Assembly: GCF_019933235.1 (NCBI RefSeq)
Contig: NZ_CP082945.1
Span: forward strand, 3,968,001 to 4,032,000
DNA from: Streptomyces angustmyceticus
GTDB taxonomy: Bacteria; Actinomycetota; Actinomycetes; Streptomycetales; Streptomycetaceae
Length of the DNA: 64,000 nucleotides
Direction of reading: 5' to 3'
Part shown: piece after piece, positions 54,231 to 64,000 of the stretch
Numbering within the stretch: the first letter of the stretch is position 1
How the letters are laid out: each line of letters opens with the position of its first letter
Made by a program: the position numbers and the translations under genes
The notes under the pieces: generated by a model
Seen by the model: only the letters and a program-made list of their open reading frames with translations
The model's database searches: none
What the model was told of the DNA's origin: nothing

Positions 54231-54971
54231 ATGACGCTGCGGGGCCGGACGGCGGTGCGCTGGACCGTACGGACGCTCAGCGAGATCTGCCTCACCGCCG
54301 GTGCGCTGATCGTGCTGTTCGTGGTCTACCTCCTCTTCTGGACCGGCGTACGGGCCGACAGCGCCATGGACGGCGAGATCGGCAGGCTTCGGCAGCAGTG
54401 GTCCACGGGCGGGGCCGCCGGCCCGGGCGGCACCCCGTCCCCGGACGGGAAGCGGGCCCCCGGCCGCGGACCCGCCCAGGACGCACGGCCCCGCCCCTAC
54501 ACGTCGGGAGCGTCCTTCGCCGTCATGTACATCCCGCGCCTGGGCGCCGACTGGGCCAAGCCGGTGCTCGAGGGCACCACGACCGGCGTCCTCCAGCGCG
54601 GCCTCGGCCACTACGACCGCACCGCGCACCTGGGCGAGACCGGCAACTTCTCCGTCGCCGGCCACCGCCGCACCTACGGCGACCCCTTCAAGGACTTCCC
54701 CCGGCTGCGCCCCGGCGACGCCGTGGTGCTCACCGACGGCGCGACCTGGTTCACCTACCGCATCGACAACCGGCCCTACACGACGCTGCCCGGCGACATC
54801 GGGGTGATCGACCCCGTACCGCGGAAGTCCGGGTTCAACGGCCCCGGCCGCTATCTCACGCTGACGACCTGCGAGCCGGAATGGGGCCACAGCCACCGGC
54901 TGATCGCCTGGGCACACCTGGATTCCACCCAACCCGTGGCACAGGGACGGCCGTCGGCTTTGACCGGCTGA
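54231..54971 (+). CDS. Class E sortase (1 of 3)
   Basis: 246 residues, ATG at 54231. An N-terminal membrane helix (about 15-40) is followed by a Gly/Pro-rich linker and the sortase barrel with His145 (VAGHRRTYGDP), Cys214 (TLTTCEPE) and the later catalytic Arg in HRLIAW. It transpeptidates LAXTG-type surface proteins such as long chaplins to peptidoglycan (family knowledge). It lies 37 bp after DUF881 and heads the sortase run. Confidence 0.92.
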   Translation: MTLRGRTAVRWTVRTLSEICLTAGALIVLFVVYLLFWTGVRADSAMDGEIGRLRQQWSTGGAAGPGGTPSPDGKRAPGRGPAQDARPRPYTSGASFAVMYIPRLGADWAKPVLEGTTTGVLQRGLGHYDRTAHLGETGNFSVAGHRRTYGDPFKDFPRLRPGDAVVLTDGATWFTYRIDNRPYTTLPGDIGVIDPVPRKSGFNGPGRYLTLTTCEPEWGHSHRLIAWAHLDSTQPVAQGRPSALTG

Positions 54972-55046
54972 CCCACCTGGGCCCGCCCTCGCCCCTTACT
55001 CTGGTGTCGCAACCGTCATCGTCATCGGCAAGGGGACAGCGACAGC

Positions 55047-55223
55047 ATGTACGGCTGGATCTGGCGGCATCTGCCGGGCAACACATGGGTGAAGGCGCTG
55101 ATTTCCCTGGTGCTCGTCCTGGCGGTCGTCTTCGTACTCTTCCAGTACGTCTTTCCGTGGGCGGAGCCGCTGCTCCCCTTCAATGACGTCACTGTCGACC
55201 AAGGAATGGCAGCCGTCCGATGA
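55047..55223 (+). CDS. Small single-helix membrane protein
   Basis: 58 residues from ATG 55047: MYGWIWRHLPGNTWVKALISLVLV, with one membrane helix at about 15-35 and a short acidic end. It overlaps the amidotransferase start by 4 bp (ATGA), so it is a real, coupled gene. The conserved WxWRxLPG start is typical of small actinobacterial proteins in this place. Function unknown. Confidence 0.85.
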   Translation: MYGWIWRHLPGNTWVKALISLVLVLAVVFVLFQYVFPWAEPLLPFNDVTVDQGMAAVR

Positions 55224-55876
55224 CCGCACGGATTCTCGTCGTCGACAACTACGACAGCTTCGTCTTCAACCTCGTGCAGTACCTCTACCAACTGGGCGCC
55301 GAATGCGAGGTGCTGCGCAACGACGAGGTCGCGCCGCGGCACGCCCAGGACGGCTTCGACGGCGTGCTGCTGTCGCCCGGCCCCGGCACCCCCGAGCAGG
55401 CCGGTGTCTGCGTCGACATGGTGCGGCACTGCGCGGACACCGGTGTCCCGGTCTTCGGCGTGTGCCTGGGCATGCAGTCGATGGCGGTGGCGTACGGCGG
55501 CGTGGTGGACCGGGCGCCCGAGCTGCTGCACGGCAAGACCTCGCCGGTCCTCCACGAGGGCGCCGGTGTCTTCTCCGGCCTGCCCTCGCCGTTCACCGCC
55601 ACCCGCTACCACTCGCTGGCCGTGGAGCCGGACACCGTCCCCGACGAACTGATCGTCACCTCCTGGACGGAGGCCGACGAGGTCCCCGGCGGGCGGATCG
55701 TGATGGGGCTGCGGCACCGTGAACTGCCGGTCGAGGGCGTGCAGTTCCACCCCGAATCGGTATTGACGGAGTGGGGGCACCGGATGCTGGCCAACTGGCT
55801 CGTCGAATGCGGTGACGAGAGGGCGGTGGAGCGCTCCACGGGGCTGGCCCCGGTGGTCGGCAAGGCCGGCGCGTGA
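55220..55876 (+). CDS. Class I glutamine amidotransferase (anthranilate/aminodeoxychorismate synthase component II)
   Basis: 218 residues, ATG at 55220. It has the triad cysteine C82 in FGVCLGMQS, His-Glu in VQFHPESVLTEWG, and the oxyanion SPGPGTPEQAG. It supplies ammonia from glutamine to a TrpE/PabB partner not present here. In S. coelicolor and mycobacteria a trpG/pabA copy also lies near pknB. PabA and TrpG cannot be separated from sequence alone. It overlaps the next sortase by 4 bp. Confidence 0.9.
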   Translation: MTARILVVDNYDSFVFNLVQYLYQLGAECEVLRNDEVAPRHAQDGFDGVLLSPGPGTPEQAGVCVDMVRHCADTGVPVFGVCLGMQSMAVAYGGVVDRAPELLHGKTSPVLHEGAGVFSGLPSPFTATRYHSLAVEPDTVPDELIVTSWTEADEVPGGRIVMGLRHRELPVEGVQFHPESVLTEWGHRMLANWLVECGDERAVERSTGLAPVVGKAGA

Positions 55877-57345
55877 CCGACCTACGCCCCGGGCGGGAGG
55901 GGAGATCCTACGAGCCGGACGGCTCGCAGCAGTCGTACGGGCCGCAGGAAAAGGATCCGTACGGATACCCCGACGCGTTCGAGGCGGCGGTGGAGCAGCT
56001 CGTCGACCCGCTGAACGATCCCCTGCCGGGCCAGGCCCCGCCGGCATCCGCGCCCGCCGCGTACGGGCAACCGGGCCGGGGCCGGCGACGGGGCAAGGCG
56101 GCCCAGGAAGGCGGGGGACAGGGCTCCCCGTGGTTCCGCCCGCACCTGGAGCCGGAAGCACCATCCCGCCCGGACCGGCAGTCGTACGGCGCCGAGGCCG
56201 CCCGCTACGGCCAGGGGCACGGCCCCGGCCAAGACCCCCGCCCCACGGCGCCCGAGGCGATATCCCAGCCTTATGCCACCCCGGAGACGCCGGCCCCGCC
56301 CGCCCCCGCACCGCAGGTGCGCCCCGCGCCGAGGGTGAGCCCCGCTCCCGCTGTGAGCCCCGCTCCGGCCGCCGCCACTCCGTGGCTGGACGACAACGAG
56401 ACCATGGCGCTGCGTCAGGCGGAGCAGCCCGACGACGAGACCGTTTCACGTGAAACCGGCACCTCGGTTTCACGTGAAACCGAGGAATCGTCCGCGGGCG
56501 GCCGCGCGGCGAGGCGTAAGGCCGCTCAGGAGGCCGCCAAGCGCGGCGGCGGCAGGCGCCGGCGCCACAGTGGTGCGGCCGCCGCCACAGCGGCCGCACC
56601 GACGGCCTCCGAAGCGGCCTCCGCCCCCATGTCCCGGCTGGAGGCCCGCCAGGCCGCGCGAGCCGCCAAGGACAGCCCCAGCCTGATCGCCAGCCGCGCC
56701 CTGGGCGAAGTGTTCATCACCCTCGGCGTGCTGATGCTGCTGTTCGTCACCTATCAGCTGTGGTGGACGAATGTGATGGCCGAAGAGGAGGCGGGCGGCG
56801 CCGCCACCAACCTGCAGCACGAGTGGGACAAGGGCGGCGGCGAGAAGAAGAACCTCGCGGACGGTGAGCGCTTCGGGATCATGTACATCCCCAAGCTGGA
56901 CGTGAAGGCGCCGATAGCTGAGGGCATCGACAAGCACCGCGTGCTGGACCACGGCATGATCGGCCACTACGACAAGAACAGCGGGATCAAGACGGCGATG
57001 CCCTGGGACAAGAAGGGCAACTTCGCCGTGGCGGCACACCGCAACACGCACGGCGAGCCGTTCCGCTACGTCAACAAGCTCACCAAGGGCGACAAGATCA
57101 TCGTCGAGACGAAGAACTCGTATTACACCTACGAGATGGAGAGCATCCTCCCGCAGACGTCTCCGAGCAACACCAGCGTGATCGGCCCCGTGCCGCCCGG
57201 TTCGGGCTTCACCAAGCCCGGCCGCTACATCACCCTGACGACCTGTACCCCGGAGTTCACCAGTACCTTTCGGATGATCGTCTGGGGCAAGATGGTCGAC
57301 GAGCGGCCGCGAAGCAAGGGCAAACCGGATGCGCTCGCCGGCTGA
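55873..57345 (+). CDS. Class E sortase with long disordered N-terminus (2 of 3)
   Basis: 490 residues from GTG 55873. Residues 1-265 are disordered and cytoplasmic (Gln/Pro/Tyr-rich, then Arg/Ala-rich), followed by a membrane helix at about 277-297. The sortase barrel has catalytic His in VAAHRNTHGEP, Cys458 (TLTTCTPEF) and Arg in FRMIVWG. Two perfect parS sites lie in the disordered region, read as TVSRETGTSVSRETEE (about 191-206). The long N-terminus is about 220 residues more than its two neighbours have. Confidence 0.92.
   Translation: MTDLRPGREGRSYEPDGSQQSYGPQEKDPYGYPDAFEAAVEQLVDPLNDPLPGQAPPASAPAAYGQPGRGRRRGKAAQEGGGQGSPWFRPHLEPEAPSRPDRQSYGAEAARYGQGHGPGQDPRPTAPEAISQPYATPETPAPPAPAPQVRPAPRVSPAPAVSPAPAAATPWLDDNETMALRQAEQPDDETVSRETGTSVSRETEESSAGGRAARRKAAQEAAKRGGGRRRRHSGAAAATAAAPTASEAASAPMSRLEARQAARAAKDSPSLIASRALGEVFITLGVLMLLFVTYQLWWTNVMAEEEAGGAATNLQHEWDKGGGEKKNLADGERFGIMYIPKLDVKAPIAEGIDKHRVLDHGMIGHYDKNSGIKTAMPWDKKGNFAVAAHRNTHGEPFRYVNKLTKGDKIIVETKNSYYTYEMESILPQTSPSNTSVIGPVPPGSGFTKPGRYITLTTCTPEFTSTFRMIVWGKMVDERPRSKGKPDALAG
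56443..56456. promoter_or_regulatory. parS site (perfect), inside sortase gene
   Basis: GTTTCACGTGAAAC, read as VSRET. Confidence 0.94.
56462..56485. promoter_or_regulatory. parS site in a 24-bp palindrome, inside sortase gene
   Basis: The core is 56467-56480 and the symmetry extends five bases each way, read as VSRET. Confidence 0.94.
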
Positions 57346-57368
57346 GAACACAAGAGGGGTGCTACGCG

Positions 57369-58109
57369 GTGACAGCAACCGGAACCGACGAGAAGAGCCA
57401 CCGGTCCGCGCCGCCGCCCAAGCCGCGCCGTGTGCGCCGGACCATTGCCGCCGTTGTCAGCGTCATCGGTGAGCTGCTGATCACGGTCGGCCTGGTACTG
57501 GGCCTGTTCGTCGCCTACTCGCTGTGGTGGACCAACGTCCTCGCCGATCGCGCGGCACACCAGCAGGGCGACCAGGTGCGCAAGCACTGGGCCAGCAGCG
57601 GGCCCAAGGGGCCGGGGAAGCTGGACACCAGGGACGGCATCGGCTTTCTGCACGTCCCGGCGATGGACAACGGTGAGGTGCTGGTCAAGAAGGGCACCGA
57701 CTCCGAGATCCTCAACGAGGGCGTGGCCGGTTACTACACCAAGCCGGTCAAGTCCGGGCTGCCGGAGGACAAGAAGGGCAACTTCACCCTCGCCGCGCAC
57801 CGCGACGGCCACGGCGCGAAGTTCCACAACATCGACAAGCTCAAGGACGGCGACCCGATCGTCTTCGAGACCAAGGACACCTGGTACATCTACAAGGTGT
57901 TCGCGTCGCTGCCCGAGACCTCGAAGTTCAACGTGGACGTCCTCGACGAGGTCCCGAAGGAGTCCGGCAAGCGCAAGGCGGGCCGCTACATCACCCTCAC
58001 GACCTGCACCCCGGTCTACACCTCGAACTACCGCTACATCGTCTGGGGCGAGCTGGAACGCACCGAGAAGGTCGATGCGGAGCGCACACCGCCGAAGGAA
58101 CTCCGCTAG
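57369..58109 (+). CDS. Class E sortase (3 of 3)
   Basis: 246 residues from GTG 57369, 23 bp after the previous sortase. Membrane helix about 28-52 (SVIGELLITVGLVLGLFVAYSLWWTNVLAD). Catalytic His is in LAAHRDGHGAKF, Cys213 in TLTTCTPVY and the Arg in NYRYIVWG. It is close to sortase 2 in its core, suggesting duplication. It ends before a strong bidirectional terminator shared with pknB. Confidence 0.92.
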   Translation: MTATGTDEKSHRSAPPPKPRRVRRTIAAVVSVIGELLITVGLVLGLFVAYSLWWTNVLADRAAHQQGDQVRKHWASSGPKGPGKLDTRDGIGFLHVPAMDNGEVLVKKGTDSEILNEGVAGYYTKPVKSGLPEDKKGNFTLAAHRDGHGAKFHNIDKLKDGDPIVFETKDTWYIYKVFASLPETSKFNVDVLDEVPKESGKRKAGRYITLTTCTPVYTSNYRYIVWGELERTEKVDAERTPPKELR

Positions 58110-58225
58110 CCGGAGCCGGAGCCGGAGCCGGAGCCAGACGGGACGGACCGGCCGGACGCGGCCCGGATTCCGTCCGGCCCTGAGGGGACGTGCATCCCGG
58201 CGCCCGGGACGCGGAAGCACGAAGA

Positions 58226-58256
58226 AGCCCCGGCACCCTTCAAGGGTGCCGGGGCT
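58226..58256. terminator. Bidirectional terminator between the sortase operon and pknB
   Basis: AGCCCCGGCACCCTT (58226-58240) and its complement (58242-58256), perfect, with a minimal loop. Confidence 0.92.
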
Positions 58257-58280
58257 CTGTGCTGCTCGACGTACGGACGG

Positions 58281-60272
<1,992 letters not shown>

Positions 60273-60418
60273 AAGCTTCTCCAGCCCTCTCCGTCAGTCC
60301 CGACCGCACCGGTGTGTGGTCCGGCGGTGTGCTGTCCGGGCATACCGTACCCGGCACGCCGTGGCGGACCGGGCCGGAGCCGCAACCTGATACGTGACCG
60401 GTACTGGCATGATCCGGG

Positions 60419-61888
60419 TCACTTCTCGCCTTCGAGTACCGCCTGCATGACGCGCTTCGCGATCGGAGCCGCGAGCTTTCCGCCGGCGATGTCGTCGCGA
60501 AGGGTGTCGGATCCCTCAATGACGACGGCGACCGCGACGGGGGTGCCCTTGTCGGTCTTCGCGTAGGAGATGAACCAGGCGTACGGGTTGTCCTTGTTGT
60601 TCTCGCCGTGCTGCGCGGTACCGGTCTTTCCGCCGACTGTGACGCCCGGGATCTGGGCGCTGGTTCCGGTGCCCTCCTTGACCACGGTCTCCATGATGCT
60701 CTGGACCTTCTGGGCGTTCTCGGGGCTGAGCGGCCGGCTCATCTCCTGCGGCGTGTGCTGCTGCACGACGTTGAGGTTCGGCGCGACCAGCTGGTCGACC
60801 ATGTACGGCTTCATCAGCTTGCCGCCGTTGGCGACCGCCGAGGCGACCATGGCCATCTGCAGCGGCGTGGCGCGGTTGGAGGCCTGGCCGATGCCCGCCA
60901 TGGCGTTCTGCGGCCGGTTGTCCGTGGGGTAGATGCTCTCCGAGGCGCGGACCGGAGTGTTGATCCCCGGGTCGTTGAAGCCGAACTTCTCCGCCTCGGC
61001 CTTCATCTTCTTGTTGCCGAGGTCCGCGCTGATCTTGCCGAACACCGTGTTGCAGGACCAGCGCAGCGCCTCGCGCAGGCTGGCGTCCTTGCAGGGGATG
61101 TTGCCCTCGTTCTTCAGCGGCAGGCCCGAGGTGTCGGGGAGCGTGTAGGGCAGCGGCGAGTCGGTCTTGGCGTTGACGTCGTGGTACAGCCCGTTCTCCA
61201 GCGCCGCCGAGGCCGTGACGACCTTGAAGGTGGAGCCGGGCGGGTAGGTCTGGCGCAGCGCCCGGTTGAGCATCGGCTCGTCCGGGTCGCTCTTCTTCTG
61301 CAGCGCGTTGTACGCCTCGGCGTCCTTGTTGCTCATGCCCGCGAAGGTCGACGGGTCGTAGGACGGGGTGCTGGCCAGGGCCAGGATCGCGCCGGTCTCC
61401 GGGTTGATCGCGGCGACCGCGCCCTTCTGCGTGCCGAGACCGTCGTAGGCGGCCTTCTGGGCCTTGGCGTCGAGGGTGGTGACCACGTTGCCGCCCTTCT
61501 GCTTGCCGCCGGTGAACATGTCGACCGTGCGGCTGAAGAAGAGCCTGTCGTCGGTGCCGCTGAGTATGCCGTCGTTGAGCTTCTCGAGCTGGTTGGCGTC
61601 GAAGGCCTGCGAGGCGTAGCCGGTGACCGGCGCCCACATCTTGCCGTTCTTGTACGTGCGCTTGTACTTGAAGTCGCCGCTGTCGGTGGTCGTGGAGCCG
61701 GTGATGGCCTTGCCGTCGACGATGATGTTGCCGCGCGGGGTGCTGTAGCGCTCGATGGCGACCCGGCGGTTGTGCGGGTCGTTCTTGAGCGCGTCACCCT
61801 GGACGAACTGCACCCAGTTGACGCGGACGAGCAGAGCGAGGACGAGCAGGCCGCAGAAGATCGCGACCCGGCGCAGGGGCTTGTTCAC
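60419..61888 (-). CDS. pbpA: Penicillin-binding protein PbpA (class B, PBP2-like)
   Basis: 489 residues from GTG 61888, overlapping the SEDS gene by 4 bp. A short cytoplasmic tail and membrane anchor (about 7-25) are followed by a dimer-type domain and the transpeptidase with S219-T-F-K222, a middle SxN-type motif (SCN in RWSCNTVF) and K421TGTAQ. It cross-links strands made by the SEDS partner just upstream. The gap of 146 bp to pknB may hold a second promoter. Confidence 0.96.
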   Translation of the reverse strand: MNKPLRRVAIFCGLLVLALLVRVNWVQFVQGDALKNDPHNRRVAIERYSTPRGNIIVDGKAITGSTTTDSGDFKYKRTYKNGKMWAPVTGYASQAFDANQLEKLNDGILSGTDDRLFFSRTVDMFTGGKQKGGNVVTTLDAKAQKAAYDGLGTQKGAVAAINPETGAILALASTPSYDPSTFAGMSNKDAEAYNALQKKSDPDEPMLNRALRQTYPPGSTFKVVTASAALENGLYHDVNAKTDSPLPYTLPDTSGLPLKNEGNIPCKDASLREALRWSCNTVFGKISADLGNKKMKAEAEKFGFNDPGINTPVRASESIYPTDNRPQNAMAGIGQASNRATPLQMAMVASAVANGGKLMKPYMVDQLVAPNLNVVQQHTPQEMSRPLSPENAQKVQSIMETVVKEGTGTSAQIPGVTVGGKTGTAQHGENNKDNPYAWFISYAKTDKGTPVAVAVVIEGSDTLRDDIAGGKLAAPIAKRVMQAVLEGEK

Positions 61889-63267
61889 GGGCGGACCACC
61901 TGAGTCATCTCGGCGTCGGTGGACGGGGCGGGAGCCGGCGCCGGGCGGCGCGCGGTGTCGCTGATCCGGAGCAGGATCGCGACCAGTGCCCAGTTGGCGA
62001 TCACGGACGAGCCGCCCTGGGCGAGGAACGGCATCGTCATACCCGTCAGCGGGATCAGGCCCGTCACGCCACCGGCGACGACGAAGACCTGCAGCGCGAA
62101 GGCGCCGGACAGGCCGATCGACAGCAGCTTGCCGAAGGGGTCGCGGGCGGCCAGCGCCGTACGGATACCGCGCTCGATCAGCAGGCCGTACAGCAGCAGG
62201 ATGGCCATCAGACCGGCGAGGCCGACCTCCTCGCCGACCGTGGCGAGGATGTAGTCGCTCTTCGGGGCGATGCCCAGGATGAGGCGGGAGTAGCCCTGTC
62301 CCAGACCGGAGCCGAGGATGCCGCCGGACCCGAAGGAGTACATGGCCTGGGCGGTCTCGGTGACACCGCCGTTGGACAGCTCCAGCGGGTTGAGCCAGTT
62401 GTGCACACGCGTCTGGACGTGCGACTCGAACGTCGCCACCGCGACCGCGCCGCCCGCGCTGAGCAGCAGGCCGAACACGATCCAGCTGGTGCGCTCGGTC
62501 GCCACGTACAGCATCACGACGAACAGGCCGAAGAACAGCAGCGAGGTGCCCAGGTCGGTCTCGAAGACCAGGATCATCAGGCTGAGCGCCCAGATGACGA
62601 GGATGGGCCCGAGGTCACGGCCGCGCGGGAGGTAGAGCCCCATGAAACGGCGGCTGGCCAGCGCCAGCGCGTCCCGCTTCACCATCAGATAGCCGGCGAA
62701 GAAGATCGCGATGATGATCTTCGCGAACTCACCGGGCTGCAGTGAGCCGAGACCCGGGATCGTGATCCAGATCTTCGCGCCGTTCACGCCGGGGAAGAAC
62801 ACCGGCGCGACCAGCAGGATCAGCGCGACGACCATCGAGATGTAGGTGTAGCGCTGCAGGACACGGTGGTCCTTGAGGAAGATCAGGATGGCGAGGAAGA
62901 AGGCGACACCGAGCGTCGACCACATCAGCTGGTTGGGCGCCATCGCCTTGCCGAGCGAGGGCTCCTGGTCCAGCCGCCAGATGAAGATCAGTCCCAGCCC
63001 GTTGAGCAGGGTGGCGATGGGCAGCATCAGCGGATCGGCGTACGGCGCCCACTTGCGGACGACGAGGTGGGCGACGCCGGCCAGCAGGCCCAGGCCGAGG
63101 CTGTAGCCCAGCACGCCGGCGGGTACCGAACCGTCCTTTGCCAGACCGACGTTGACGTACGCGAACACCGGAATCAGCACCGCGAAGACGAGCATCGCCA
63201 GCTCGGTGTTGCGGCGGCTCGGGGCCCCGATGGTGCCAATGGTGGTGGTGTTGGTGGTGCTGCTCAT
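61885..63267 (-). CDS. SEDS-family peptidoglycan polymerase (FtsW/RodA)
   Basis: 460 residues, ATG at 63267. About ten membrane helices. SEDS blocks include NGLGLIFIWRLDQ, WITIPGLGSLQPGEFAKI, FETDLGTSLLFFGLF and the C-terminal FVVAGGVTGLIPLTGMTMPFLAQGGSSVIANW. It polymerises lipid II; coupling to the next PBP is typical. Position next to pbpA and pknB points to the RodA-like group rather than the FtsW of the division cluster. Confidence 0.95.
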   Translation of the reverse strand: MSSTTNTTTIGTIGAPSRRNTELAMLVFAVLIPVFAYVNVGLAKDGSVPAGVLGYSLGLGLLAGVAHLVVRKWAPYADPLMLPIATLLNGLGLIFIWRLDQEPSLGKAMAPNQLMWSTLGVAFFLAILIFLKDHRVLQRYTYISMVVALILLVAPVFFPGVNGAKIWITIPGLGSLQPGEFAKIIIAIFFAGYLMVKRDALALASRRFMGLYLPRGRDLGPILVIWALSLMILVFETDLGTSLLFFGLFVVMLYVATERTSWIVFGLLLSAGGAVAVATFESHVQTRVHNWLNPLELSNGGVTETAQAMYSFGSGGILGSGLGQGYSRLILGIAPKSDYILATVGEEVGLAGLMAILLLYGLLIERGIRTALAARDPFGKLLSIGLSGAFALQVFVVAGGVTGLIPLTGMTMPFLAQGGSSVIANWALVAILLRISDTARRPAPAPAPSTDAEMTQVVRP

Positions 63268-63290
63268 GGAATCTCCGGCCCCCTACGCCC

Positions 63291-64000
63291 TCACTGCTGG
63301 GTGCTGCAATTCTTTTCCAGCTTCTGCTGGTCCTCGGAGGGGGCCTGGCTGGTGGTGGGTGTGGGTTTCGGAGTCACGGTCGCCGCCAGCGTGCCGGCCG
63401 CACCGGTGCCGCTGTCGTTGCCCGCCTTGCCGGTGGAGCCGGGCCGGGTGCTCGGCGTACCGGACTTCGACGGGGTACCGGGCTTGGACGGCGTGCCCGC
63501 CTGACCCTTGCCCGGGTGACGCGCCGCCTCGCGTTCGGCTGCCTCCCGCTGCTCCTTACTACGGCAGGCATTGGCCTGCTTGTTCAGTTCGGTGACCTTT
63601 TCGCCGGCCTGGGTACGGCTGTCGACCGCGATCGTCTCCTTGACCTGGTTGCGCTGGTACAGCGGCAGGTACTTGAGTTCGATCTCGGGGTGGTCCTCGT
63701 CCACGTCGTTGAGCTTTATCCACGCGAGGTCCTGGCTGATGCCCCGGTAGAGCGCGACGTGGTCGTCCTTGGCGCCGACGAAGTACTGGGTCTGCGTCCA
63801 GTTGTAGCCCGCGTAGCACCCGCCGCCCACGACGGCGAGCGCCAGCGCGATGAACAGCGACCGCTTGAGCCACCGTCCGCGCCGGCGCGGCTTGACGAAG
63901 TCCTCGTCCATGAACGCGCCGAACGAGCCCTGCGGCGGACCGCCGACCTCGTGCTCACCGCTGCCGGGCGGCCCGAAGGCACCTCCGGGACCGGCGGGTG
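63291..64000 (-). CDS. pstP: PP2C-type phosphatase PstP, C-terminal part only
   Basis: About 235 residues of the C-terminus are visible; the start is outside the window. A Gly/Pro linker is followed by a basic stretch (VKPRRRGRWLKR), a membrane helix (SLFIALALAVVGGGCYAGY) and an outside domain with two cysteines (ACRSK, KNCSTQQ) and a Lys/Thr/Pro/Ser-rich tail. The catalytic PP2C domain is not visible, so the name rests on the conserved order pstP-ftsW/rodA-pbpA-pknB. It is 23 bp before the SEDS gene. It reverses PknB phosphorylation. Confidence 0.82.
   Translation of the reverse strand, partial: PAGPGGAFGPPGSGEHEVGGPPQGSFGAFMDEDFVKPRRRGRWLKRSLFIALALAVVGGGCYAGYNWTQTQYFVGAKDDHVALYRGISQDLAWIKLNDVDEDHPEIELKYLPLYQRNQVKETIAVDSRTQAGEKVTELNKQANACRSKEQREAAEREAARHPGKGQAGTPSKPGTPSKSGTPSTRPGSTGKAGNDSGTGAAGTLAATVTPKPTPTTSQAPSEDQQKLEKNCSTQQ

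Overview
The window is a 64 kb stretch of Streptomyces chromosome centred on the replication origin. The evidence is very high G+C coding sequence with many GTG starts, the gene order rpmH-dnaA-oriC-dnaN-gnd-recF-DUF721-gyrB-gyrA, the parAB-rsmG-jag-yidC-yidD-rnpA block beside it, thirteen perfect 14-bp parS sites (GTTTCACGTGAAAC), and families typical of streptomycetes (CrgA, DLW-39, class E sortases, an LppU-like protein). No insertion sequence, prophage, CRISPR array or rRNA operon was seen.

Layout. 1-1700: ribosomal/SSB operon rpsF-ssb-rpsR-rplI (minus strand; rplI is cut by the window edge). 1.9-9 kb: cell-wall genes, namely femX, an alanine-racemase-like gene, a GT87-type membrane glycosyltransferase and a class A PBP. 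9.2-13.1 kb: PadR regulator with its probable operator, inositol-1-phosphate synthase, an MFS exporter and a membrane-anchored LppU-like protein. 13.2-21.3 kb: CCA-adding enzyme, a secreted/membrane DUF6049 protein, MurJ and a separate membrane pseudokinase. 21.6-24.8 kb: ECF sigma factor, zinc-finger anti-sigma factor, then trxB-trxA behind a sigma-R-type promoter. 24.8-31.7 kb: GNAT protein, parB-parA, rsmG, jag, yidC, yidD, rnpA, rpmH, all minus. 31.7-44.7 kb: dnaA, an oriC of about 1.1 kb with many DnaA boxes, dnaN, gnd, recF, a DciA-like gene, gyrB, gyrA and a DUF3566 gene, all plus. 44.8-50 kb: tRNA-Ile(GAT), DLW-39, a poorly coding 750-bp gap, a secreted protein, a Ser/Thr kinase, an HTH regulator and tRNA-Ala(TGC). 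50-58 kb: DUF5324, cyclophilin, rhomboid protease, an off-origin cluster of DnaA boxes, crgA, DUF881, and three class E sortases around a glutamine-amidotransferase gene. 58-64 kb: the growth and division cluster pknB-pbpA-ftsW/rodA-pstP (minus; pstP is cut by the window edge).

How it works together. The centre holds replication initiation (DnaA, oriC, DnaN, gyrase, DciA-like) and segregation (ParA, ParB and parS on both sides of oriC). The flanks hold envelope synthesis: MurJ flips lipid II, FemX adds the bridge residue, PBPs and the SEDS protein polymerise, PknB/PstP regulate, CrgA controls septation and sortases anchor surface proteins. The least expected observations are: six intragenic parS sites all read in the same frame (VSRET); one parS at the centre of a perfect 36-bp terminator-like palindrome; a DnaA-box cluster about 18 kb from oriC; and a MurJ/pseudokinase pair encoded as two genes.
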